NCBI GenBank assembly: GCA_026419785.1
Contig: JAODTK010003721.1
Span: forward strand, 186,001 to 250,000
Direction of reading: 5' to 3'
DNA from: Sclerodactyla briareus
Taxonomy: Eukaryota > Echinodermata > Holothuroidea > Dendrochirotida > Sclerodactylidae
Length of the DNA: 64,000 bases
Position numbers and translations under genes: made by a program. Under the pieces are notes generated by a model that saw only the letters and a program-made list of their open reading frames with translations, had not been told where the DNA came from and did no database searches. Shown piece after piece: positions 25,265-37,906 of the stretch (the first letter of the stretch is position 1; each line of letters starts with the position of its first letter).

Positions 25265-26840
25265 ACAGAAGACCACACGTCCACAAACCCGCATAGGTGG
25301 AAACAGAAGCCTGGCGTGTCTCAAGGGGTGGGAAGGGTAGGAACCTCCCTATTCTCAATATGTGACTCAAAACTGTGACGGAAAACTCATGTTCCGCAGG
25401 CAAATGTGGTGAATTGAGACCTTTGCGTTCAATTTGTCAAGGGAAGAACTAACCTTCACCCCTGATTTTTTTTTCCGCAATTAATTCTTGTTCTTGCCTC
25501 TCTGGGAAGTTGTTGTCCTATTTTCCCGAAGTCCTTTGCAGATACTGTCAACCGCCGTGAGGCCAATTGTCCTTTGCTGCTGTTGTCACCTGTTGCGATG
25601 GTTCACTGTTTCACAATTCGTCTACGTCAGTCCTATCTAAGACACGTAGCCGAATCCACCTGCCGCTTCCGATCACCGTTCTCCTCACGCGACGGGAGAC
25701 ATGAGTCTGACCCATCAGTCCTCAACTCACCGAAGTACCCCGCGAAGCTGGGCTGACCATTCAGCTCCCGTGGCCGTCCTAGCAGACTGCCTCATCTGAT
25801 TCACGTACCGACATCCCGGTTGGACAGTATTGCATCGAATGCGAGGGGAGGGCTATTTTTCGTGGACCCTGCATAAATGGAACACCCCCCCAACAGTCAC
25901 TGGCATGGGGGCGCTTTGGAGTACCTCGAATTAATATGAAGCACAAGGGAGTCCAAACACAGAGCTTCGTTTGTTGCTCAGGTTCCGCTGCCGGGGGCCC
26001 CAAACTTCAAGCCCTTTGTATCTATTGACGTTCCGACCCCATATACCCTTCCCAGGCGTCTACGGATCCACCCGAGGAGTACGTAGTAAAACGCAAGTTC
26101 ATAACTGCTGCCTCTTTTTTATATTCCTAAATCGTAAGAGTTCACTCACCTAAACAAGAAGATTCATCTGACCAATATTCCGCTCTTTCCTAGTAGGCAG
26201 GTGATCCGTTAGGAAAAGACACATGTTCCGTTGTCCTGTACATCTCCCCATAGACCATAAGCTTATGAGTTACTTGTACTTCTAATTTGAGTTATATTGA
26301 AATCTTTATATGCTTGTCAACGTGTCGTTTTCCAAGGCCAGTAGGCCGAGGGCTGTTTGCGATACGTCTTTTCAAACGGCCTGCATGTCCTTGTTGAGGC
26401 GTTTCGTCTCATCTTATTTATTGCTCGTATGCTGCCTCTCGATGTAATCAATTACAGTGTATCGTGTTGTTTTACTTCTCATTGGCTTTAGTTTTTTTCT
26501 CGGATTCCATGACGAACCATTCCGGTTGTCAAATCGAGTGGTAAACGATGAGAAATATTGTCTAAAGTCAAATGTGGGTCTGGTGCGCTTTTTTAACTTA
26601 GTATAATCTTTTCAGTTGGACTTTGCCTGAGACCGTAACCTATATGCGAGCAACAATGCTGGAGGGTGCCATTCATTCAGACGTCATCTACGGGGTCAAA
26701 TCGAAGTATTATAATATTCTCGCAAATCTGGGAGAAAGTCAAATAGCTATCAGTTTTGTAGTTAACGTTACGATCTGTTGAGAAATGTACCCGGCCACTT
26801 AGACATCTAATGATAATACAGCGGTCTCACTGGCACTAGC
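25265..26840. other. Gene-free stretch
   Basis: Somewhat richer in CpG at 25560-26060, with short open frames, but no recognisable protein or repeat. Confidence 0.4.
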
Positions 26841-26843
26841 ATA

Positions 26844-27400
26844 TTAACGGACAACTGCAGGATATTTGTAAAGGAGTATATATAAATATATCGTTGAAAA
26901 CGACTGCGGTCAGTCCAAACCGGAGTTCAAACGACTTCCGGTTGCGAGTGTTAAGGTCCTCTACTTCGAAGTTTTGTAATCGTGAACATGTGTATTGCGC
27001 AAGATCTAAGAGCATCCCATCATGCAATAATAATTGGTGTCATACTTGCACAAACCTGCAAACATTCTTGTTTTCTATTGAAATTCAACACATTAATCGA
27101 CAAAACATCAGTCTATGGTATAGGAGTGACTATAAGTGGGTTGGTAGGTGATGGTTACTTGGTGAGAATACAACATGACTGCTTAAATGTTGACTTATGT
27201 CAAACAACAAAACCATGAAAATCATAACATAATTTCCCGTGTTGTCCCTGTGTGACGTCATGCGTTATCGCGCAATGAAATTCTCCACCAATGTCTCTTA
27301 ATGGCCAAACTTTGAGGTCAATAACTCCCCACTAGATACAATCGTCTGAAATGGGTTTTGACCTATAGATACATTTTCCATATAACCTCTGTGTATCAAC
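26844..27400 (+). mobile_element. MITE-like element, copy B (TTAA start)
   Basis: Starts TTAACGGACAACTGCAGG and aligns with copy A over about 500 bases in the same orientation. Shared landmarks are CATGTGTATTG, AGCATCCCATCATGCAATAA, CATACTTGCACAAACCTGCA and GTGGGTTGGTAGGTGATGG. The right end is not clear. Confidence 0.55.
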
Positions 27401-27854
27401 CGGCCGTATGCCCCCTTTACCTATGATTTTCATAATGCGACTGATCACGAAGAAATTCCGCCGAAAGGGATCTCGCCGCGGCACGAAGCGGGTCGTGTTG
27501 GACCCGGGGGAATATCATAATACCACCAACCGAGTCCCAGAGCATGGTGAAATTTTATACGCTGCTATATGAAAATGTTATAGTCTACCGTAAGCTTTCC
27601 ATATTCAGTGTAAATTCATAATAGAACACATGAAATGTATTCCCCCTATATCACTATCTGAGCTATCATGATGCAGATTTTACAAACGATTCTGGGGGGG
27701 CGACGAATCTCAGTTGCCCATCTTGCACATTTTACTCTGATTTCAACTTACAACATAGTTCCCTTAGTATTCAACACTGGCGTATGTTTCCAGTTCCTAA
27801 TAACAGCCTCCTATGATAATGGATTACACAATTTCTTCATGTTCAACGCATCTC

Positions 27855-30377
27855 TGGTGAACAAAGAGAGGGTTGTGAAGGTTTTTTAACTGAAGAGGAA
27901 TGCTGGCAGGTTTTATCGAGCATTGCCTTAAGTAAAGTCCAGGTAGGAGGGTTACCAGTTAGAATTTCTATTATAAGAGTTTGTGAGCCAGAGATTAAAC
28001 CTTTGTTATTATGTCTTTATTAAGGGTTCTGTGGGACTGAAAAAATGTCTCCCGAGCAGGGTAGAGGAATTATTACTTTATTACCAAAAGAAGTAAAAAA
28101 AAATCAAAGAAAATAGAAAATTGGAGACCAATATCTCTATTAAATGTAGATTACAAAATAGCTGCGACTGTATTGCTGCAAGACTTGAAGAATGTTAATT
28201 ACCAAATATCATTCATCCTGACCAAACTGGTTCCTCAAAATAGGTATAAGTGGAGAAAACTTTGACTCATTCCTAGATACTCAGAATAATGCAAATCAAC
28301 ATAAAGCCCGGTATATATTTTATTTTTAGATTTTGAGAAAGCGTTCGATAGTATTAACTGGAATTTCCTTTATCATACTCTATATTTATTCAATTTTGGC
28401 GATAGTATTATACGTTGGGTGAATTTTTTTTATTCTAAACTGGACGGCACTGCGTCTGAATCACGGGACTGTCAACTGGATTTTTTAGTGTTGGAAAGGA
28501 ATGAGGCAGGGATGCCCTTTACGTCCCTATCTTTTTATATTATGTGCAGAGAGACGGACGGATCATGTATACAGGGGTTTTCCAGTTGGCGATGTTGAAG
28601 GTAAACTTGCCATGTATGCTGCTGATTTTGAATACTACTTTTCTTAAAGACAGTGATCAGGTGATCGTTCCTTGCGAAGAGAATTATTGTAATTTTGAAA
28701 GATTACGAACAGCTTGCAGGTTTGAGAATAAACTTTTCCAAATCCAGTTTATTTCCTATTGGTTTTGAGGATCCACATAGGCAAACTTCACGTCCTCTCC
28801 ATAATATCCCTGTTACATATGGTCCTGTTCGTGTGTTAGGGGTAGTGGTTACTAAAAACGTGATTATTATTTGCTTTAAATTATAGCCAAATTGTCAAGA
28901 CTTAAACAGATTTTGAATATGTGGTCAACTCGGGATGTGACCCCCTATGGAAAAAATTGTTGTTGTAAAAAGCTTTTCGCCTTGTCTCAGCTTGTATTCC
29001 TATTCTCAGTTTTACCGGACCCACTAAAATCGGTTTAAACCACTAATTAAATACTGTACTATTTATTTCATTTGGAGTGGTAAAAATGACAAGAAAAAAA
29101 AAGGGACCATACTAACACAGTCACAGTGATGGGGGGTCTGCCATATGATTAATGGGTTGATTTCAGGAATGGGTACTAAATTACATGGTTAAAGAGATAT
29201 ATTGACCACACTGAAGGTCACTGGAAAACATTGTTCGATATTTCCTGAGAAACGTTGGTAAACATTTCGTTTAGGCATAGACTTGTTCAAGAAGTGGAAA
29301 TCAATCATTTTGAATGCTATTGCGCATGGAGTGACCTCACTTTTGTACTCCAACGTCTAAATTCAGTGATCAGCTTATTTGGAACAATAGCTTTATCAAG
29401 GTTAACAACCAGATTCTCTGATGGTATAAGAAGTGTAGATTCTAAACGTTTCGGTATGTCAGGGATTTTTTTCACGAGACTGGAAGGCCCCTTCGGTATA
29501 ATGAGTTTATTGATCGATTCAACTGCCACACTTCCGTTTACAGAGCTGAATGGAATAATCCAGTGATTTCCTTCGGATTGGATGGCCGTTCTGGGAGATT
29601 ACTAGGGTTGCCAGTTAGCATATCTAGTCAACAAGAGATGCTGGCGCAGTTAGTTGGATAGGTAGAAAACAGCCGGTCGTGTATGCTATGGTAATTTTTA
29701 GGAGTTTGTAATTTTTAAAACCACCCGTTTGTGTTGTTTAAATGGGAACAGATTCGCGGTAAATTTTGTTTGGGGGCATATTTTTTTATATATGTACTGG
29801 TATTAGAGATACCAAAATTGTACTTTCCATAGATTCATCATGTTTATCATCACCCAACCTTTCTGGGAGATTCCTGTAGAATAATCCTAAACTGTACTTT
29901 TTGCGGTGAGGCAATTGAATCAGTTTCTCATCTGTTCTGGCAGTGTAGAGACGTTGCAAGAAAGTGGGAGAATATGAGTGACCTGTTCAATTCAATACAT
30001 AGGAGTCTATAATGTGTGTTTTGTTACCAGAGAAATGCAAGTGACTATACAATCTTACAATATTTTTTAGTTCAAAGGCTTTTATCTTTATCTGGGTAGT
30101 TGATAAACGAATTCCAGACTATGATGTTTTCCGACACAAATTGAGGTTTATTTTGGATGTGGAGTGCCCGTGTTAAGTCCGTAAGAATACGGCCCAAGAA
30201 CATAAGTCATTGAGAGATTTTGTCATGCCATTGTTGAATATTTTGTGTCATTGTACTCATATTCACAATATGTAATATGTCTGTTGTGTTGTTTGCATGT
30301 AAGATACGAGGCACTGAAGAAGAAACAAAGTTCCTATAATAATAATAGAATAATAATATAAGAAGAAATAATATATA

Positions 30378-30418
<41 letters not shown>

Positions 30419-30420
30419 TG
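27855..30420 (+). mobile_element. LINE, L1/Tx1-type, 5'-truncated and degraded
   Basis: Reverse-transcriptase signatures run in order. A TEEEC-like entry lies near 27890; SPEQGRGIITLLPK at about 28047; IENWRPISLLNVDYKIAATV-like at 28110-28170; IHPDQTG near 28215; FLDFEKAFDSINWNFL at 28320-28375; and a MRQGCP-LRPYLF motif at 28502-28540. The AYADD-like box appears as MYAAD at about 28611. A zf-RVT-like tail with SVSHLFWQCRDVARKWEN lies at 29915-29975. No endonuclease domain is seen upstream, so the 5' end is lost. Many stops and frame changes interrupt it. It ends in an (AAT)n run at 30337-30417, a plausible 3' tail. Confidence 0.85.
30337..30417 (+). repeat. (AAT)n microsatellite
   Basis: An imperfect then perfect AAT run directly after the L1/Tx1 LINE; probably grown from its 3' tail. 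Confidence 0.85.
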
Positions 30421-31035
30421 AATACTTCTAAAGTACTAAAGTTCGTTCCACTAGCGATGTGCTGCCACCGCAAAGCTCTGCGCCCACGCCGTATTGATTA
30501 TGGCTCGATCAGCCTAGTTCCTTCGATGAGCTCTCAGACCTGACGGGTTTGATTGGTCGCGCACTAGAATCTCGTTGAGGTAGGGTGGTGCCAATCTGTT
30601 CGCACGGTAGGTGAGCAGGAAAAAAAAAAGTTAGCTTGCAAATATAATCCTGAATCACAGATCCAATGCAGGCCACGAGAATGGAGATATGTGCTGGATT
30701 GCTTGGGTAACTGTTGACGCGGCGAGGCAGCAGTGTTTTACTTCTCTTTTCTTCTACAAGTAAAGCATTGCTCATGTCGAGTGTTGAGGTCCACAGGTGT
30801 GGACTAGGCTGTTGTGTGAATCCGGGGTTGAGATTATCGAAACCTGGCCCCAAGTTCGTGGATGTGGTAGCTGCGCCTTGACGGTGGCCGAGACTATCGA
30901 GTCCGGCTACATGGTGTGTCCATTTGTAAACACCGAACAGGTTCCGCACCTAGGAATACAACCTTTTTTTTTTCGATCTGGAACCGCACAGATAACTAAG
31001 TTTCATATGTATTGATTTTCAGTAGTACCCGGGCT

Positions 31036-31224
31036 CTCCCACCATTATCTGTGTCGTCGATAAACATCTTCCCATCCGGAGTATGCACCACAGCCTCCTC
31101 CTGCATTGAAAGAGGTATAACACCTGCGTGTCGCTGCATAGACGGGTACTCAATCGTTCTGGGTAGAGTTCGACGGGAGACGTGTGGATCACAATCCATT
31201 TGGCGGTCCCATAAACGAGCCTGC
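31036..31224 (-). CDS. Exon-like segment, protein not recognised
   Basis: On the minus strand a CTAG acceptor-like site is followed by an open frame reading ARLWDRQMDCDPHVSRRTL, IEYPSMQRHAGVIPLS, EEAVVHTPDGKMFIDDTDNG and GRAR, just before a GTACTA donor-like site. Composition and charge pattern are protein-like and there is no internal stop. I cannot name the family. It could belong to a minus-strand gene with the segment at 33274-33471. Confidence 0.35.
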
Positions 31225-31672
31225 TAGGTACCGATAGAAATGAAATAAATATGCGAATAAGGAGGTGAGGCTATACTTTAGGGAGCTCTCCTTTTGGGTC
31301 CCGAGTCCTGCCCTCAACCCCCTTCCCCACTAGACAAAATCTCTCGTCACTCCACTGCTCTGCTAAGACCTACAATTTACTAAAAAACTCAAACTAAACT
31401 GCCCCTCCCTTGGCCCCACTTGGTGACGTCACCAAGGTGGGTCAAATAGGACAGTGGTAGGTGGTGCAGCTACGTCCATGTTTCCTCCAGTTTTACTCTA
31501 CTGGCAACTTCCTTCGCCAACGTCGGCAACTCCCCACCTCCCCCGATCGTTTCAAGTTCTCTTCTCGGTGAATCAGTCCGAGAACATCCCCACTCCCGGC
31601 ACCCACCCTCCAACCGCCAAATCCGCTATGGTTTCGTGGTGACGTACACAACACATGCCATAGGCGGTCAAG

Positions 31673-31735
31673 CGGGGGGGGGGGGGGGTGGGGGGGGTCG
31701 GGGGGGGACGCGTCCCCCCCACATTCAGGTGGGGG
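31673..31735. repeat. G-rich block
   Basis: Runs of 8-14 G separated by single bases, then a C run; G-quadruplex-capable. Confidence 0.9.
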
Positions 31736-31799
31736 GTCTCGTCCCCCCTAAAATTGACGCAATTAAATTTGAAAATTAACACCAACATCGGCAATTAAA

Positions 31800-33270
31800 C
31801 TATCATTATCGATCTGCGGAACATGATGGAATATATATAATACAATAGATGATTATACCGCCCTAAATAATGTGCAACTAGTAATCCTTTCTAGTTTTCA
31901 ACAAATGTTGCCGTACCGAACCCGTTGCCTGCCGCCGGTCTGCGATATTCGCAGTCCTTGTAGCGACATCTGTAATCGAATGGGAAATTTTAACCTCCGA
32001 GTAGAGAAATGTGAAAAAAAACTAGAACAAGAAGGAAATACGAGTCAGCATTTTTGCAGAATTACAAGTGTGACCCGACTGACAGTAAGCTAGTCTCGTG
32101 ACTAGGTCTACTTTAAGATTATCCAAGATGGACAATAATCAACCGGACTTATCCGGTACAGGCCACATAACGCGCAACAAAGTGGGACATTTGAAAAAAA
32201 AGTCCTTAGATTAACCATAGAAAAGGGCTGCTTGCGCATTTTTGTCAGCTTTATGAGGAACATGAAGAAATACCCCAAATGACATGTATGTGAATGGATT
32301 TATCATTTACTAGCTTGCAGTAATGGCTTTAGGTGTTACGGACGTTTCAAATAAAAAAAATACCAAAAACAGCCATGATTTATTGTATCGTAAACTGTAT
32401 TGGTATTACTGTAAAATTGATATAAAATTTGCTCACATAGATGTGTCGATACACAATAAATATTTTAAACTTGGTTCCTGTTTGTTTCAACACTTTATCA
32501 CCACGTGGAAACAATGTTCTTCCGCACGTTTCAAGACCCCACTTTTGGGTATTCTAAACGACGTAATAATTTTCATTAGTGGGTCAACTATTGTAAAAAT
32601 GCGAGGAAGGAAACCAAAGTGTTAAAAATATGTTAATATTTCCAGTGTTTGGTTCGTCCCACATACGGAAGTCGACCTAAACCACTAAACAGACTGCAAG
32701 TCGATACGTAACCACGTGACCAAGGGATGGCCAACTGCGCGGAAAGGTAGGGAAGGGGCTACATGGGTGAGCATCATAATTACTCAGTCTCGATCATGGC
32801 AATGGAAATTCACCGTAATGATCGAAGAAGTGTTTGTGACAACCCTTTCCCCGGGCTCTCCCTCAGCGGAATTTTGCTGTCTCCAAACCCTCTGATATTG
32901 CATTATCATTCTTCATAATCCTTTAATAAGAAGAACTACCATTTGCAGAAAATGGACGCCAGTTTTAAAAAATGGGTAGATATAGCTCACAACGCTCAGG
33001 AAGTGTCGTTCCGGCCATCTGGGAGGTTTGTGAACCCAAAATTTTCTTCCACGATCCGCGCTAACCAATGGTGGCGCTCCGTTCAAATAGTAACACAATC
33101 AATTCATCAAAAGTTTGTAGGCCGTGCCCCCCCCCCCCCCCCTAAATTGTCGGCTCGCCGCCGCACGCCACTAAACACAGCTAAACTTTTCACGGATGTT
33201 GTTCTGGATTTGAAAATGATTGCCATCATAACCGGGATGAAAATGATTGCCCTATCATAACAAGATCGCA
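31800..33270. other. Stretch without a recognised gene
   Basis: A C run (33126-33143) and a 105-codon + frame (32943-33260) that crosses it and matches nothing known to me. Confidence 0.4.
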
Positions 33271-33273
33271 TTA

Positions 33274-33471
33274 TTACAGTGAAAAGACAGCGGCTGCATA
33301 CAGATTATACCTTGGGTACTCAAAACCGGTTTCTTCATAAATAGGCCGACTGTCAACAAACATTACTTGAGGGGTAAAAACGGAATTGCTAATCGGAACA
33401 ATTGCAGTGTGAATATGCATATTCGCCCCGTCAAGAGAAAACCGAGGAGGATGCTGCCACACTTGCGCCAA
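33274..33471 (-). CDS. Exon-like open frame, protein not recognised
   Basis: The minus strand is open through AQVWQHPPRFSLDGANMHIH, TAIVPISNSVFTPQVMFVD, SRPIYEETGFEYPRYNLYAA to a TAA at 33274. There is no ATG at its left edge, so if real it is an internal or terminal exon. It lies about 670 bases upstream of, and divergent from, the FARSB start codon. No family recognised. Confidence 0.3.
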   Translation of the reverse strand: MAQVWQHPPRFSLDGANMHIHTAIVPISNSVFTPQVMFVDSRPIYEETGFEYPRYNLYAAAVFSL

Positions 33472-33479
33472 TGATGGTT

Positions 33480-34145
33480 AGCCAGTGAGGAAAACGATGT
33501 GCTACAATACATTTGCTATCACAGGACGTTCCTGCAACAATGCCTGGTCGTCCAGTGGCACTGACCAGAGATGAGAGCAGTGGTGAGCGTTGACTACTAA
33601 TTTAACAGAGGTATATGCCAGTTAATACAGTCATACTCACTCCCACAGATGGAGTTTTTCTGAATGAGAACACGATAATTAGAGTCCAAATGAATCATTA
33701 ATTCCTCCTCCATGAAGAATGTCTATAACATTTTTTCGGTTGAATTCGATTTCCTTTAATTGCATTAGATAGAATGACAGCACAGCAGTCATCAGTGCCG
33801 AACAAGAACACATGTTTTTGTTGTGCATATTATTTAGTGGCAGCTTCTTTTATACATTGACTTCTGAAACATGGGTTAGCCATTTGTAATTTATTTAATG
33901 ATGTCTTCTCCCGAAGTCAATGACCTATCCCCATTCATCCATTTCGCATTCATGATGGGAGACTATAGTTGAATTTACCTGACAGGTATCAGGAATAATT
34001 TTCTCATTGTTGAGTTCCATGAATAAAAAGGTAGCAGATAATTCGAGTTCAATTATCAGCACAAACTAAGTTGACAACTTCTACTTTTCGGTCCGTTCGG
34101 TGAAAGTCTTTCATGTTTTTGCCTTGTTGACTGGAAATCATCAAA
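33480..34145 (+). promoter_or_regulatory. Region just upstream of FARSB
   Basis: This stretch lies between an unidentified minus-strand frame (33274-33471) and the FARSB start codon, so it should contain the FARSB 5' UTR and promoter. I see no clear TATA box and no CpG-rich block. The transcription start cannot be placed from sequence alone. Confidence 0.35.
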
Positions 34146-34203
34146 ATGCCAACGATTGGAGTGAAACGCGACCTCCTGTTTGAAGCACTCGGAAGAGTTT
34201 ATA
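34146..34203 (+). CDS. FARSB: FARSB exon 1 (coding part)
   Basis: Begins at ATG 34146 and reads [19 protein letters not shown], near identical to the human amino end. It ends one base into a codon at the donor GTAAGT (34204). This ATG is chosen because the family begins exactly here. No frame break is seen. Confidence 0.93.
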
Positions 34204-37200
34204 GTAAGTATGCTCAGTTTATTATGGATCGTTATCCACCCAGGCATAAGCCCTAACCAGCTAACATAACGTAACAGTCTACATGAACTCAACTTACACG
34301 CAGCAGACCCCGTCAGCAACATAATATTAATAACATAAGCCTAACTAAGGCCTAAACTCTTTCATGTCTGGTTACAACAACTGTGTTGTTACTGTGCTAT
34401 TGTTGGGAATGTTGGTTTACGCACAATACCCCGGACGGTCCCCAGGTCAGTCAAGTGTGGGCCTTGGCCTAAATGGGTATTGCCCAGGCTAAGTGGAAAT
34501 ATTGTATTCCCCATCCATAAAATTACATTCCACCCGCAATCCGCATCACCTAAAGTTACCCGGAAATAACATATTACATATAGTGACCGATCGTGAGGTC
34601 GATCACAGATCGTGATTCATCACGCGTCCTTTTTGTGTGGCAAAACGCGCGCTGATGTCTGGCGTGTGAAGTTACCTGATTCAAAAACGTCCGTCGTGCT
34701 AGTATGATTCTAATATAGACGCATCAAAACAATTAATCATTCTATATTTCCATTGTTCCTATTTCAGGGAACCAATTTATAACCCTTGGAGGATTTTGGT
34801 GTTTTCATGAGTGGCTGAATCACCCTGGCCCGAAATTCGCCGAACGAACAAGACATGTTTTTCTGTTCCATTCCCATGGATAGTTTGACAAGCATGTTTT
34901 TTAGTTGTGAATTGCCAGTAAACAGATTCTAAATTTTTGCAATGCCGTGTAAGAGTAAATTTCTGCATGGTATTCGACTCATGATCGGAAAGCTGATGCT
35001 TTGTTGAATTCTGCCATCTATTTTTGAACCTCTTTTTGCCTCGGAACATTTTATTTTTATTTAAGATTTATTCCATTGAGACGAATTTAATCATGAGGAA
35101 GACAACAGATGAGGGAATACTTCGGTTAAGTTCGTTCATTTGGCAATTTGTTTTTCTTTGCTTGTGTTAATTAAAGTTCCTTAGGTGATCGACTCACGAT
35201 TGTACAAAGTTTCTAGATGACCTACCCTATTCCCACTCCAGACATTAATAATTCGTGTACCAGATGCATTGAAGCCTTGATTGGGAGGGCTAGTCACGTA
35301 TCAAATATTTCACTGTAGCACACTTCCCATTGAAGGTGACGAACTCCGTCACCTCATGCCCTCCTACTTCTTCTCCCCTCCGATGACATACCAACCACCT
35401 TATAACTAACTGAAACTCATATTCAAGAACATTCCAGATCCACTGCAATGTTTAAATTTCATAGTATAAAGTTGATACTTAAAAGCTTAATTTTGATCGT
35501 CTAATTGGGGGAAATCATCACCTGTTTTTTCCCAGCCTGTCTGTTTTCGAAACATGCCCGTTTAGTAACCTTTTGTTAACTGTGCTCCACATCTCAAATC
35601 CTTCCTTTCCTAATGAGAACCCACATTCCCCCCAATGGGCTCAGTTTCCATGGAATTTCTGATTATACTTACTTCAAAATCCTAAAAACGGTGAAATCAC
35701 AACACACCAGAAATTATTTAATTTCCTGAAATTTCCTGAATGGGCTTGGGGCACCCAGATTCCCAGAATTTCAGGTGGAGTGGAACCACTGCTTGTAAAT
35801 ACAAAACAGGTAAGTCTGATCAAGTGAGAGCCTTTTATTGACATTCCTGAGTAGGAATTTTCGAGTAATTTTGGTCATTATCACCTGTCAAAGACCAATA
35901 TGGGGAACTAATGAGTTCTAAACCATTTTCAACTACATAATTGTCTTTCGGGTGGTATATTGATTGCGATACAAGCTCATCAGAAACAGAAGTTGAAACA
36001 GAAAGTGGCATGATAAGCGCTGTTCAGCGCTAGCCAAAAAACATCATAGCCTCGAGGGTGTGAACGCAGGCTCAGGTACAGTACTAAGCCCGCGAGTGCA
36101 GGATAGGAGAGTTGGACATTTGACGGCTTATGAGTAAGAGCATGTCTAATATTAATAACCATTTTAAAAGGAATAAACCCACTGACCCTCCAAATATGGA
36201 CCACCTTAACCTAAGCTTCGGCTACTCCAAAAATGGACCTCAGCGGTTTAGAACTGCCAGGAATGAACATCCAAGAAATCTTAGAAAATTATGTTTTGTA
36301 AGACTGCTACAAATATTCGCTGTACCCATTTACTATCACAGAATGGATATTTCTCCCAGCCGATCTGAAAAGTCTGACGACCTGAAAGACTTTAAATTTG
36401 AACTTAACCAAACTGGACTGGAAGACTTGGTCAAGAAAGCTCACACCAGAGTCTAGGCCAACTGCTGCCACTACCACAAGCTTCTTAATATAGGCACCAA
36501 CTTCGTGTTTAGACAGTTATCACAAGCGACTTCATGCAGTATCTATTTCTGAAGGGTAATCTCGAACCTTATCCTTACCGACACCTAGCCCAGTAAAAAA
36601 AAAAGTTTCACGTTGTTTTTGGTTGAAGAGGAGCATGATGATATGAATTTTTCAACTCTCAAACTCTTCACTGACCAACTACCTGACGTACTCCAGTGGG
36701 CAACCTACTGGCACCTCGGGCCATGCACCAATTTATCCAGCCATACCTTTCTCATTCAAGGCCAAGTATATTTTTTGAAAAAAAGGCCAGATTTTAGAGA
36801 TCTGACTGTTTTTTCAGTCAGCTGGCACCCCTGGTTTCCATGTGGATCGATAGAGAGTGCTAGTTTGCTTGTGGAGCGACAGGTAGGCTCTTGTCCCTTA
36901 CTAACTGAATGTAATAAACCATCGTTCAGTACGTATTCCACTAAGTACATGAATTGCTAGTCTTGGCATACCAGTCGCACTTTTCATATACGATCGATGT
37001 CTACAATGTATTGGGACTCTGATGAGAACATGAACAACTTGCCTGTGAAACAATAGATTGATCACAGATTCACAGCACAATATTTAATAGCGACTGAGGC
37101 AGTGAGCTAATGTATAATGCAGTGTCTTGTCTATGTGATCATGAGTTTGCGAGGTAATCTTTCATGTGGATGCTTTTTTTTTTGTGTGCAATGGTGCCGG

Positions 37201-37599
37201 CACTTGTGTACAGTTTGTATAGGCTGGTCAATTTCAAATTAGTTACCTGAAGTGTAAATGTTTGTTCATCACATGTTCATCAAGTATGAACATGATCCAA
37301 CTAGAGTACTGTAGGTGCAGTTTTTACAACGTATCACTTTACAATAATCATGATGATATATTCATCCACTCCACCCCTCTGTCCCTTTTTCCGTGATTGA
37401 CGTGTTAGAAATGCGACACACTGAACAGTCACTTTGAAGAGATCAAAGAGCAAATGATACTCAGCTGTACAAATTGAAACAACTGAGTGACTAACAATGG
37501 ATCATCTCTGCGCCATCTCGCTAAAATTGCTCTTTGCTATTCCTTCTCGAGTTCCTCTGTCTTCCCCCCCCCCCCCCACCACCACCCCCCCCCCCCCCT

Positions 37600-37684
<85 letters not shown>

Positions 37685-37686
37685 AC

Positions 37687-37749
<63 letters not shown>

Positions 37750-37762
37750 ACCCCCCCCTCCC

Positions 37763-37831
<69 letters not shown>

Positions 37832-37858
37832 ACACCCCCCCCCACCCCCCCCCCCCCC

Positions 37859-37906
<48 letters not shown>

